Shown: positions 1 through 5,706, counted from the stretch's first letter. The stretch: DNA of 5,728 nucleotides from Candidatus Aenigmatarchaeota archaeon (GCA_016867675.1 VGIZ01000047.1:1-5728), one strand, 5' to 3'. A program made the numbers and translations. The notes: generated from the letters alone by a model not told the origin.

Positions 1-1
1 T

Positions 2-835
2 TTTGAGGAGATATGCAAGGACGCGGGCGCGCGCGGGCTTGTGTCAGTGAGGTTTGACGGCGAGAAGCTGTCTGAGTCCCATGCAGCAGAGCCGCTGGCA
101 GGTGTCGCGAAGGAGCTCGTGAAGGCAGGCAAACCAGGAAAGTCTGCCGCGTCTGACCGCGGAGGCGGTTCGTCCCAGTCTGATGCGGCTCGTCATGGCT
201 GGATATTCATCGTCGCGGGCAAGTGGAAGACCACGTGCATTGCGCTGGGCAAGCTGAGGCTTGAGATGGCAGGCAGGCTGGGACTGCTCAAGGGCAAGGA
301 GGACGACTTGGCTTTCTGCTGGGTGACTGACTTCCCGCTGTTCGCGTGGAACGACGAGGAGAGGAAATGGGAGCCCGAGCACCACATATTCACCGCGCCC
401 AAGGACGAGCACATCCAATACCTTGAGAAGGACCCGGGCAGGGTTGAGGGCAGGCTGTTTGACATCGTCCTCAACGGCACCGAGCTGGGCTCAGGCTCCA
501 TACGCATCTCAAACCCCGTGCTGCAGGAGCGCGTGATGGCTGTCATCGGCATGACGAAGCAGGAGGCAAGGCGCAAGTTCGGCTTCCTGTTGGACGCCTA
601 CGACTACGGCGGGCCCGTGCACGGCGGCATGGGGCTCGGGCTTGACAGGCTGGTCGCCATGCTGAACGGCTGCAGCGACATCCGCGAGGTCATTGCGTTC
701 CCCAAGAACAAGGCGGCGCAGTGCCCAATGGACGGCTCGCCATCCGACGTGGATGCCAAGCAGCTGAAGGAGCTGCACATCAGGGTTGAGCTGGGCACCA
801 AAGCCAAGGAAGCTGAGAAGTGCAAAGAGAAGTAG
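2..835 (+). CDS. aspS: Aspartyl-tRNA synthetase, bacterial (GAD-containing) type, 3' part
   Basis: This class II synthetase charges tRNA-Asp (or tRNA-Asp and tRNA-Asn) with aspartate in the cytoplasm. The frame is open from the window edge, so the anticodon-binding domain and motif 2 lie outside. What is visible is the end of the GAD insertion domain (GARGLVSVRFDGEKL), then the catalytic core: ALGKLRLEMAGRLGLL, FCWVTDFPLFAW, HHIFTAPKDEH near 380-412, LNGTELGSGSIRI near 470-510, and class II motif 3 GLGLDRL near 630-655 with its arginine, followed by REVIAFPKNKAAQCPMDGSPSDVDAKQLKELHIRV. A GAD domain before FTAPKDE is the bacterial architecture; classical archaeal enzymes lack it. A Gly/Ser-rich stretch of about 20 residues (encoded around 130-200) replaces the short turn usual at the end of GAD. 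The gene ends with TAG, and the first palindrome of the intergenic pair starts on the next base. Confidence 0.95.
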   Translation, partial: FEEICKDAGARGLVSVRFDGEKLSESHAAEPLAGVAKELVKAGKPGKSAASDRGGGSSQSDAARHGWIFIVAGKWKTTCIALGKLRLEMAGRLGLLKGKEDDLAFCWVTDFPLFAWNDEERKWEPEHHIFTAPKDEHIQYLEKDPGRVEGRLFDIVLNGTELGSGSIRISNPVLQERVMAVIGMTKQEARRKFGFLLDAYDYGGPVHGGMGLGLDRLVAMLNGCSDIREVIAFPKNKAAQCPMDGSPSDVDAKQLKELHIRVELGTKAKEAEKCKEK

Positions 836-888
836 TGTTCCAAAAATTAGAACGTAAGCCGCTGCAATCTGTTCCAAAAATTAGAACG
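836..888. repeat. Two exact 19-base copies of an imperfect palindrome, possible operator pair
   Basis: TGTTCCAAAAATTAGAACG occurs at 836-854 and identically at 870-888, so the copies repeat every 34 bases. Each copy is an imperfect palindrome with GTTC and GAAC arms around an A/T-rich centre (GTTC-N9-GAAC). The first copy starts directly after the aspS stop codon. The second ends about 60 bases before the TATA box of the next gene. Identical paired palindromes in front of a promoter suggest a dimeric regulator binding site, but a role in aspS 3' end formation is also possible. I do not recognise the motif as the site of a named regulator. Confidence 0.7.
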
Positions 889-948
889 AAGTCCGAGGGG
901 GATATACTATTCGTGCCCCTGAGGCTCTTCTTTATGGCATAAGCATCC

Positions 949-959
949 CTTATAAAAAC
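949..959 (+). promoter_or_regulatory. Archaeal TATA box for the OB-fold gene, leaderless geometry
   Basis: CTTATAAAAAC is a near-ideal archaeal TATA box. Its centre, about 954, lies 24-26 bases before the ATG at 978. That is the usual distance from box centre to transcription start, so the transcript should begin at or within a base or two of the ATG. No Shine-Dalgarno sequence stands before that ATG, which fits leaderless translation. Confidence 0.75.
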
Positions 960-977
960 AGCAGCCAATTGACTTCC

Positions 978-1310
978 ATGCCAACCTACGACGGCGAGGA
1001 TGTCAGGCGCAGGCTGCCCTCTGTGCCGAGGAATGTCAGCGGCATCAGCCAGTCGGATGTCAGGGTCAGCGTCACTGGCACGCTCATTGACGCCTCTGAA
1101 AACGGGATTGTGCTGGACGACGGCACAGGCAGAATCAGCGTTTCCATTGAAAACAAGCCGGGCATCAGGACAGGCCAGCTTGTCCGCGTGCTCGGAAGGG
1201 TGATGGCAGCCGAAGGCGGGCCCGAGCTGAGCGGCGAGATAGTGCAGGACATGACAGGGCTTGACCTCAGCCTCAGAAGGCGGGCCGAGGGCGTCATCAG
1301 GAATGGATGA
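978..1310 (+). CDS. Small OB-fold protein, probably nucleic-acid binding (RPA-like)
   Basis: The product has 110 residues. After a charged N-terminal segment (about 1-27), residues about 28-95 read as one OB fold: VRVSVTGTLIDAS, GIVLDDGTGRISVSI, then QLVRVLGRVMAAEGGPELSGEIVQDMTGLD. The patterns LDDGTGRISV and VRVLGRV match OB domains of the RPA/tRNA_anti-codon superfamily, and the short length resembles archaeal RPA-associated or stand-alone OB proteins. I infer binding to single-stranded DNA or RNA but cannot name a partner. I chose the ATG at 978 over the in-frame TTG at 969 because the TATA box places the transcript start at about 978. It has its own promoter. A role in replication or repair is likely but not shown. 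Confidence 0.75.
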   Translation: MPTYDGEDVRRRLPSVPRNVSGISQSDVRVSVTGTLIDASENGIVLDDGTGRISVSIENKPGIRTGQLVRVLGRVMAAEGGPELSGEIVQDMTGLDLSLRRRAEGVIRNG

Positions 1311-1384
1311 AAAGCCTGAAAAGGGCTGCATCTGTTCTCGGGCGATGCCGACGGGGGAATGCTGTTGAGCCTGCTCGGGTGGCA

Positions 1385-1442
1385 GGATTCTGTTCTGCGC
1401 GGGAACAGAAATCCCAGCTTTCTGTTCTGGCAGAAAACAGAA
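1385..1442. repeat. Two adjacent hairpins sharing TTCTGTT/AACAGAA arms
   Basis: Hairpin 1 pairs TTCTGTTC (1388-1395) with GAACAGAA (1403-1410) over a 7-base loop. GGA (1385-1387) and TCC (1412-1414) extend the stem to 11 pairs with a single bulged A at 1411. Hairpin 2 pairs TTCTGTT (1420-1426) with AACAGAA (1436-1442). A further TCTGTTCT lies at 1331-1338. The pair stands between the OB-fold gene and the surface-protein gene. It could terminate the first, act as operators for the second, or form a structured RNA leader or trailer. No T-run follows directly, so it is not a simple bacterial-type terminator. Confidence 0.6.
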
Positions 1443-1485
1443 TTCAGTAGGGTTCCAGCGTCCCTGACCGAAGCATTTCCCATGG

Positions 1486-1494
1486 CTTTTTAAG
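1486..1494 (+). promoter_or_regulatory. TATA-like element before the surface-protein gene
   Basis: CTTTTTAAG is an A/T-rich stretch resembling an archaeal TATA box. It lies only 6-14 bases before the ATG at 1501. Normal archaeal spacing would start transcription near 1513-1516, inside the annotated frame. If the box is real, translation should start later, at the TTG at 1528. Confidence 0.4.
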
Positions 1495-1500
1495 CTGAAA

Positions 1501-2337
1501 ATGCCAACTAAGACACATGGTGGGAGCTTGAGGGGCTGGGCTCTGCTGCTCGGTGTTCTGGTTGCGTTCAGCGTTGTTTCCGCTTCTGGGTTTGCTGCAG
1601 ACCAGATATATGTTGCCATGGGCGGTTCAAGCAACCTGTTTTATGACAGCGGCAGTTCGGTTACCGTTTATGGCAAAGACATCTCCAATGGAGGGCAGCT
1701 GGCAATCAATGACAGCGTGACCAGATTCAAGTCGGTTCTGACAAACCAGGACCTAACCACCCAGCTGGCAGCGGGCAGTCTTACGGATGCAGCCGGCCAG
1801 ATATACTACTACACACAGAACATCACCCTGAACAGCAACAAGAGGATAGAATATGGCACTAGTGGCGGCGACCTGTCCCTAGCCACAACATATCTCAACA
1901 TAGGCAGCTCAGCTTATGACCCGCTATATACATACAGGCTGTCGTTCAACACACCGCTGAACGTATCAAATCCCAATGTCATCAACAAGAAATTAACAAT
2001 ACTGGGATCCGATTATATCATAGGCCCGACCAGCTACTACACAACAAGCCTTCAGCAGCTCGTCCTTTATGGAAGTTCACTTGTTCTTACCCTTTCAGGC
2101 AACCAGACCCGCCAGGTAACGGTTGAAGGCAGCGAGTACTCGGTTGGTTTACTTGGTGTATTGAGCCCAACAAGAGCAGTGATATCTGTCAATGGAAACC
2201 CACAGAGCATTGAGAAGTCTGTCCCATCCATCATTTCAGGTCTATCCGTCTACGTTGAGGACATTTACTATATCAATACCACAGACCAGACCCAGAACAG
2301 CGTCAAGCTGGACCTCAATTCAAAGCATTTGCAATGA
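1501..2337 (+). CDS. Secreted S-layer-like surface protein, N-terminal part (frame ends at 2337)
   Basis: The frame gives 278 residues. A signal peptide is clear: a basic n-region, a hydrophobic core WALLLGVLVAFSVVSASG, and probable cleavage after GFA (about residue 32). The rest is beta-rich, without any cysteine, rich in Tyr/Ser/Thr/Asn, and has several N-x-S/T sequons (NIT, NQT, NVS, NTT), as expected for an archaeal exported glycoprotein. Residues about 194-270 form a beta domain (VTVEGSEYSV...VISVNG...GLSVYVEDIYY) that recurs in the next frame. The order of segments resembles DPANN S-layer-type proteins I know of, in which this domain runs on into a 'GT-LV-LTGTPG...FVDPVWG' segment. That segment is present here but at the start of the following frame, in -1. 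I therefore read this as the front of one split protein. The true start may be the TTG at 1528, which has GGTG just upstream and suits the TATA spacing. Confidence 0.85.
   Translation: MPTKTHGGSLRGWALLLGVLVAFSVVSASGFAADQIYVAMGGSSNLFYDSGSSVTVYGKDISNGGQLAINDSVTRFKSVLTNQDLTTQLAAGSLTDAAGQIYYYTQNITLNSNKRIEYGTSGGDLSLATTYLNIGSSAYDPLYTYRLSFNTPLNVSNPNVINKKLTILGSDYIIGPTSYYTTSLQQLVLYGSSLVLTLSGNQTRQVTVEGSEYSVGLLGVLSPTRAVISVNGNPQSIEKSVPSIISGLSVYVEDIYYINTTDQTQNSVKLDLNSKHLQ
1519..1524 (+). promoter_or_regulatory. Possible Shine-Dalgarno for an alternative TTG start at 1528
   Basis: GGTGGG stands three bases before an in-frame TTG at 1528-1530, with the core GGTG five bases away. Starting there gives MRGWALLLGVLVAFSV..., a compact signal peptide. 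Nothing similar stands before the ATG at 1501. Confidence 0.4.
2080..2312 (+). repeat. Beta domain copy A, repeated at 2826-3056
   Basis: The protein segment LTLSGNQTRQVTVEG...TTDQTQNSVKLDL aligns without gaps to FTLYGGQSTNVSFGG...TTDQTQNAARLVS in the next frame. By hand I count 37 identities in 77 positions. At DNA level GACCAGACCCAGAAC is identical (2284-2298 and 3027-3041). The domain is an S-layer-type beta unit with VSVNG and Y-V-(E/D)-D-I as fixed points. Confidence 0.85.
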
Positions 2338-2352
2338 CGGGCGTGTCAAATG
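2322..2352 (+). other. Frame junction splitting the surface protein (-1 shift)
   Basis: The upstream frame stops at TGA 2335-2337; the downstream frame is open from 2259 and its first ATG is 2334-2336, giving an ATGA overlap. No Shine-Dalgarno precedes this ATG, and the downstream product has no signal peptide although it is full of paired cysteines. Protein similarity passes from one frame to the other between about 2325 and 2352. I see no X-XXY-YYZ slippery heptamer. A single-base deletion, whether a sequencing error or a real mutation, is the simplest reading. Stop-restart coupling is the alternative. Confidence 0.75.
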
Positions 2353-5300
2353 ACGCCGTAATCGGCACTCTTGTGAGGCTCACCGGCACGCCTGGTGTGG
2401 GCATAACAGGGTTCGAGGTTGCAGTTTCGGGTTCTGATACAAGTCACGATTTCCTGACAAGCAGAAACACGTTCGTAGACCCTGTCTGGGGCAACCTGTA
2501 CACGGGCATTTATGTCAAGACCCCGCCAACAACCACCTGCACCGACTCTGACGGCGGCATCAACTATTATACAAAGGGAACAGCCAGACATGGAGATGTG
2601 GTTTCAGTTGACTGGTGCTCCACAAACACCTCCGCAGGAGCTTACGCAGCGCAATGCTCCGGTCCATCCTGCACGCTAGTGGAGCATTATTGCCGACCTC
2701 CAAACGAGGGTTCCGAAGGGATACAAACGCAATTCTATAATTGCCCCTACGGCTGCAGCGACGGGGCGTGCCTGCAGCAGGCCGCGCCTGTGTGCGGAGA
2801 CCGCGTTTGTGCGAACACGAACACCACGTTCACGCTTTATGGTGGACAGAGCACAAACGTGTCATTCGGCGGGGCAGTGTACAGCGTAAAGTTGCTAGGC
2901 ATCACCAGCTCATTAGCAGGCGTGGTATCGGTAAATGGCGCGGCGCAGAGCGTTTCGAAGGGAGCCCCATACACCATCGCAGGGCTTCCGATTTATGTTG
3001 ACGACATTTTCTGGCTTTCAACAACCGACCAGACCCAGAACGCCGCGCGGCTGGTTTCCGGAGAAAACTACAAAACCTGCCCAACCGACTGTGCCGCCCC
3101 GCCGGTGATAAATTGCACAGACTCTGACAGCGGATCAAATTTTTATGTGAAAGGTACTGCGCAGAGTACTGACATAAACGGCAGAATCAGCAACACGTCT
3201 GATTACTGTTCCCTGCTCACGACAAACCCGGACGGGCGATTCAGTTACAGTCAGGTTAGCAGCTGTTCTGGAGACAACTGTTACATAATCGAGCAGACAT
3301 GCCGGTCTGACGGATTCAACTCCAACACCGCAGCCATATGCCCTGGCGGTTGCCAAGACGGGCGCTGCTTGCCAACAAACATTCAGGTTTCGGGAAACTG
3401 CAACAAACCCAACGGAAAGAATTATTACGTCAAATCCCTGACATACTACAAGGATGATTTTGGTGGCGTTGGGGCGACAATAGACCAGTGCTGCCAGTAT
3501 TGCAACACTGCACCAAACCAAACAGGTCAGTACCTCAGCGAATACTATTGTGAAAATAACGCCGTTGGCAGAGAGATATACACCTGTCCCAACAGTTGCA
3601 GCGATGGTGCATGCCTGACGACACCACCAAACCAGACGCAGATATGCGAGAACAAGTGCGGCAACGGGGTGTGCAACGAGTTCGTGTGCTACGGGACAGG
3701 CTGCCCGTGCGTGGAGACGGCGGTGACCTGCCCGAAGGACTGCGGCATACAGGAGACGTGCTCTGACACAGACGGCGGCAAGGACCTGCTCAGGAAGGGC
3801 ATGGTCAGCTACTGGAGGCCTGGCTACTCGCAGACGTTCAGCGACTGGTGCTTCAGCGACTACAGGTACATCATGGAATACTGGTGCGGCAAGGACGTCT
3901 CTCCGACAGGCACGGGCATGACGTCCATGAGCTTCGCCTGCCCCGAGGGCTACATCTGCAGGGACGGCGCCTGCGTGCAGTCAGCCATACCCTACGGCTG
4001 CCCGTCCACGGTCTACATCGCGTTTGACAGGAACGAATACCGCTTCGGCGACACGGTCTTCGTCAAGGTGGGTGTCTGGGACATCAACTACAGGGGCATA
4101 CCCAACGCCCGCGTCTGGATTGAGGGCAAATACAACGGCGTCCCGATAGGGCTGAGCACCCTGACCATGGACGAGAACGGGCATTACTACACCAACAGCA
4201 CAGTTGGCAGCATGCAGCAGGGCGTCTACGAATACACGGCAACCTACAACGAGAGCGGCTGCCCTGCGATAAGCGCAGGCACGAAGATAATGGTCTACAA
4301 CACGACCGCGCAGAAGTGCAAGGATTCAGACGGCGGCATTGACTATTACACCAGAGGCACGACAAGCGAGTGCTCCGCAGCAAGCGCCACAACCACCTGC
4401 AGGTCCTTTGACGACCAGTGCACCAGCAGCAAGATGGTCAAGGAAGGCTTCTGCAAGGACGACATGCTCATGGACGCGGAGTATGCCTGCCCCAACGGAT
4501 GCAGGGACGGCGCCTGCCTCAGGTCAGGCAACGTCACGCAGGTGGGCTTCAGGAACGCCTACTGGCAGTGCCAGGACGGCAAAGAGGCGAACGAAGGCGG
4601 GGAGACCTCCTGCAAGCCGTCTGAGACATGGCAGAGGTATGCCGAGGAGTTCTGCAAGGGTAGGTGCACAGCCGCGACATCAATAGAGACAAAGTGCAGG
4701 GTCGGGGAGAAGTGTGTTGTTCCCGCCGGCAAGTGCGGGGTCGCAAGCTTCAGGGTGTGGAATGAATGCGACACAGGCATCGCGACAGGCGAATGCAAGG
4801 AGTCCGACAGCGGCAAGGACGCCTATGTTGCAGGCAAGGCGTGGATGGGCAACAACGTGCAGGAGGACACGTGCTCTGACAAAAGCGTGATTGAATACTA
4901 CTGCTCGTATGACAGCGAAAAGAACACGGAGTTCATAAAGAAGGACGAGATACCCTGCCCGGCAGGATGCTCGGGCGGAGCCTGCATCAACGAGAAGAAA
5001 AACGACTGCGTTGCCAACGGCTTTTATTGCGTTGATGCCGGCACAGGCTGCGGCGAGGCTCCGGCCCTGCCGGCTTATACATGCGGCGCAAACGAGGTCT
5101 GCTGCCGCAGCAAGCCCCCGCAATACGAGGAGAGGATAAAGGTCAAGATTGACAAAGGCTGGAACCTGATATCCATACCAGGCACGTTCTCCGTAGATAA
5201 GGGAACGTGCAGCCGGCCCGAGAAGTGGGCGTTCTTCTGGTGGTATCCGCCTGAGAAGAGATTTGTGAGCATGAAGGATGTTGACAAGCTTCCCATGGAC

Positions 5301-5672
5301 GGCTGGAACTTCAAGAAGGCCGGGTTCTGGGCATACTCACCCGAGAACTGCCAGATGGAGTTCAGGATATCCAGCGGCAGCGAATACTACCCGGTGGCTG
5401 ACCTGCCGCAGCTGTTCAGCGGCTGGAACATGGTTGCCATAACCAGGGACATGCTCGGCAGCAAGCCCGATGACTTCAGGGGCGACTGCGAGATAAGGGG
5501 CATCTACATGTACGACAGCGGGAAGTGGAGAAGCATCAGGGAGCAGGTGGTGCCTGCAAGCCTTGAGTCGCTCGGCCGCGGCATGGCTGTCAATGTCGCA
5601 GGCGACTGCAGGCTCGGCTTCACGAGCATAACCCCGCCCGCGTTCCCGTCAGGGATGATGATTTCAGTGTAA
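2334..5672 (+). CDS. Large Cys-rich multidomain surface protein (continuation of the 1501-2337 frame)
   Basis: 1112 residues, numbered from the ATG at 2334. Residues 1-64 (GTLVRLTGTPG...FVDPVWGNLYTGIYV) complete the S-layer-like region of the preceding frame. Then: Cys module 1 at 69-146; CGDRVC at 154-159, a beta domain at about 164-240, and CPTDC at 249-253; Cys module 2 at 261-345; module 3 at 356-427; CGNGVC...CPKDC at 442-470; module 4 at 476-547; an Ig-like beta-sandwich at about 556-655 (VYIAFDRNEYRFGDTVFVKVGVWD...GVYEYTATYNESG); module 5 at 662-728; a Cys-rich spacer; module 6 at 821-884; a compact Cys domain at 892-924 ending CC; two GWN repeats at about 940-1100. Cysteines mostly come in even numbers per module, suggesting disulfides formed outside the cell. 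There is no membrane helix or sorting motif at the C-terminus (...PSGMMISV). The frame lacks a signal peptide and a ribosome binding site, so it is almost certainly exported as part of the upstream product. Its role may be envelope structure, adhesion or host contact; none is shown. Confidence 0.85.
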   Translation: MTGVSNDAVIGTLVRLTGTPGVGITGFEVAVSGSDTSHDFLTSRNTFVDPVWGNLYTGIYVKTPPTTTCTDSDGGINYYTKGTARHGDVVSVDWCSTNTSAGAYAAQCSGPSCTLVEHYCRPPNEGSEGIQTQFYNCPYGCSDGACLQQAAPVCGDRVCANTNTTFTLYGGQSTNVSFGGAVYSVKLLGITSSLAGVVSVNGAAQSVSKGAPYTIAGLPIYVDDIFWLSTTDQTQNAARLVSGENYKTCPTDCAAPPVINCTDSDSGSNFYVKGTAQSTDINGRISNTSDYCSLLTTNPDGRFSYSQVSSCSGDNCYIIEQTCRSDGFNSNTAAICPGGCQDGRCLPTNIQVSGNCNKPNGKNYYVKSLTYYKDDFGGVGATIDQCCQYCNTAPNQTGQYLSEYYCENNAVGREIYTCPNSCSDGACLTTPPNQTQICENKCGNGVCNEFVCYGTGCPCVETAVTCPKDCGIQETCSDTDGGKDLLRKGMVSYWRPGYSQTFSDWCFSDYRYIMEYWCGKDVSPTGTGMTSMSFACPEGYICRDGACVQSAIPYGCPSTVYIAFDRNEYRFGDTVFVKVGVWDINYRGIPNARVWIEGKYNGVPIGLSTLTMDENGHYYTNSTVGSMQQGVYEYTATYNESGCPAISAGTKIMVYNTTAQKCKDSDGGIDYYTRGTTSECSAASATTTCRSFDDQCTSSKMVKEGFCKDDMLMDAEYACPNGCRDGACLRSGNVTQVGFRNAYWQCQDGKEANEGGETSCKPSETWQRYAEEFCKGRCTAATSIETKCRVGEKCVVPAGKCGVASFRVWNECDTGIATGECKESDSGKDAYVAGKAWMGNNVQEDTCSDKSVIEYYCSYDSEKNTEFIKKDEIPCPAGCSGGACINEKKNDCVANGFYCVDAGTGCGEAPALPAYTCGANEVCCRSKPPQYEERIKVKIDKGWNLISIPGTFSVDKGTCSRPEKWAFFWWYPPEKRFVSMKDVDKLPMDGWNFKKAGFWAYSPENCQMEFRISSGSEYYPVADLPQLFSGWNMVAITRDMLGSKPDDFRGDCEIRGIYMYDSGKWRSIREQVVPASLESLGRGMAVNVAGDCRLGFTSITPPAFPSGMMISV
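2538..4985 (+). repeat. Six dispersed copies of a Cys-rich module
   Basis: Copies lie at about 2538-2771, 3114-3368, 3399-3614, 3759-3974, 4317-4517 and 4794-4985. The consensus is C-x-(D/E)-(S/T)-D-(G/S)-G-x4-Y-x-(K/R)-G, then a central C...E-x-x-C, then C-P-x-G-C-x-D-G-(A/R)-C. Copy 3 has lost the DSDGG turn (CNKPNGKNYY), copy 4 ends with a Y-I insertion (CPEGYICRDGAC), and copy 6 has GG in place of DG. Copies 4 and 5 share an identical 18-base stretch at their ends (3957-3974 and 4500-4517), so some copies are recently related or have undergone gene conversion. I know the module from DPANN surface proteins, but not under an established domain name. Confidence 0.85.
2826..3056 (+). repeat. 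Beta domain copy B, inserted inside a CGDxVC...CPxDC module
   Basis: This is the second copy of the beta domain found at 2080-2312. It sits between CGDRVC (C154-C159) and SGENYKTCPTDC (C249-C253). In the usual short module these two parts are only about 10-15 residues apart, as in CGNGVC...CPKDC at residues 442-470 of this protein, so the domain looks nested in a loop. Confidence 0.75.
5154..5621 (+). repeat. Two C-terminal GWN repeats
   Basis: Copy 1 starts at KGWNLISIP (W943) and copy 2 at SGWNMVAIT (W1031), 88 residues apart. Each has a cysteine 16-21 residues after the Trp (C959, C1052), an aromatic strand (WAFFWWYP; IRGIYMYD), and a closing C-x3-F (C1006/F1010; C1092/F1096). The matched spacing suggests one disulfide per copy. 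GWNL(I/V)S repeats are common at the C-terminal ends of prokaryotic secreted proteins. Here they are the last folded part of the protein. Confidence 0.75.
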
Positions 5673-5695
5673 GAAGCAGAAAATGAGATGATATT

Positions 5696-5701
5696 GGTGA
5701 T
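5696..5701 (+). promoter_or_regulatory. Shine-Dalgarno for the next gene
   Basis: GGTGAT is an exact match to the anti-Shine-Dalgarno end of 16S rRNA and lies 5 bases before the ATG at 5707. Only 34 bases separate the two genes and no TATA box is visible between them, so co-transcription with the surface protein is likely. Confidence 0.75.
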
Positions 5702-5706
5702 ATGAC

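Noticed and set aside
836..888. CRISPR array
   Set aside because: There are only two repeat units with a 15-base gap, too short for spacers, and no cas genes nearby.
893..926. GAGGGG...CCCCTGAG as a transcription terminator for aspS
   Set aside because: The stem is only about five pairs over a long loop and no clear T-run follows. The evidence is too weak for a call.
1307..1450. A 47-codon frame starting ATGA-overlapped with the OB-fold stop codon (MKSLKRAASVLGRCRRG...)
   Set aside because: It runs through both hairpins, has arginine-rich and otherwise featureless composition, no good Shine-Dalgarno and no recognisable family. The ATGA overlap alone is not enough.
780..1634. A long open frame on the minus strand across the intergenic regions and the OB-fold gene
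   Set aside because: It covers a well-supported + strand gene and its TATA box, has no family resemblance and no promoter or ribosome binding site. It is a shadow of G+C-rich coding sequence.
2322..2340. Programmed -1 ribosomal frameshift signal at the split
   Set aside because: No slippery heptamer of the X-XXY-YYZ type is present in the right frame and I see no obvious stem just downstream, so recoding is possible but not supported.
4680..5123. A minus-strand frame rich in Ala/Val that could look like a membrane protein
   Set aside because: It is antisense to Cys module 6 and the compact Cys domain, whose motifs are unmistakable. Its hydrophobicity follows from reading G+C-rich codons in reverse.
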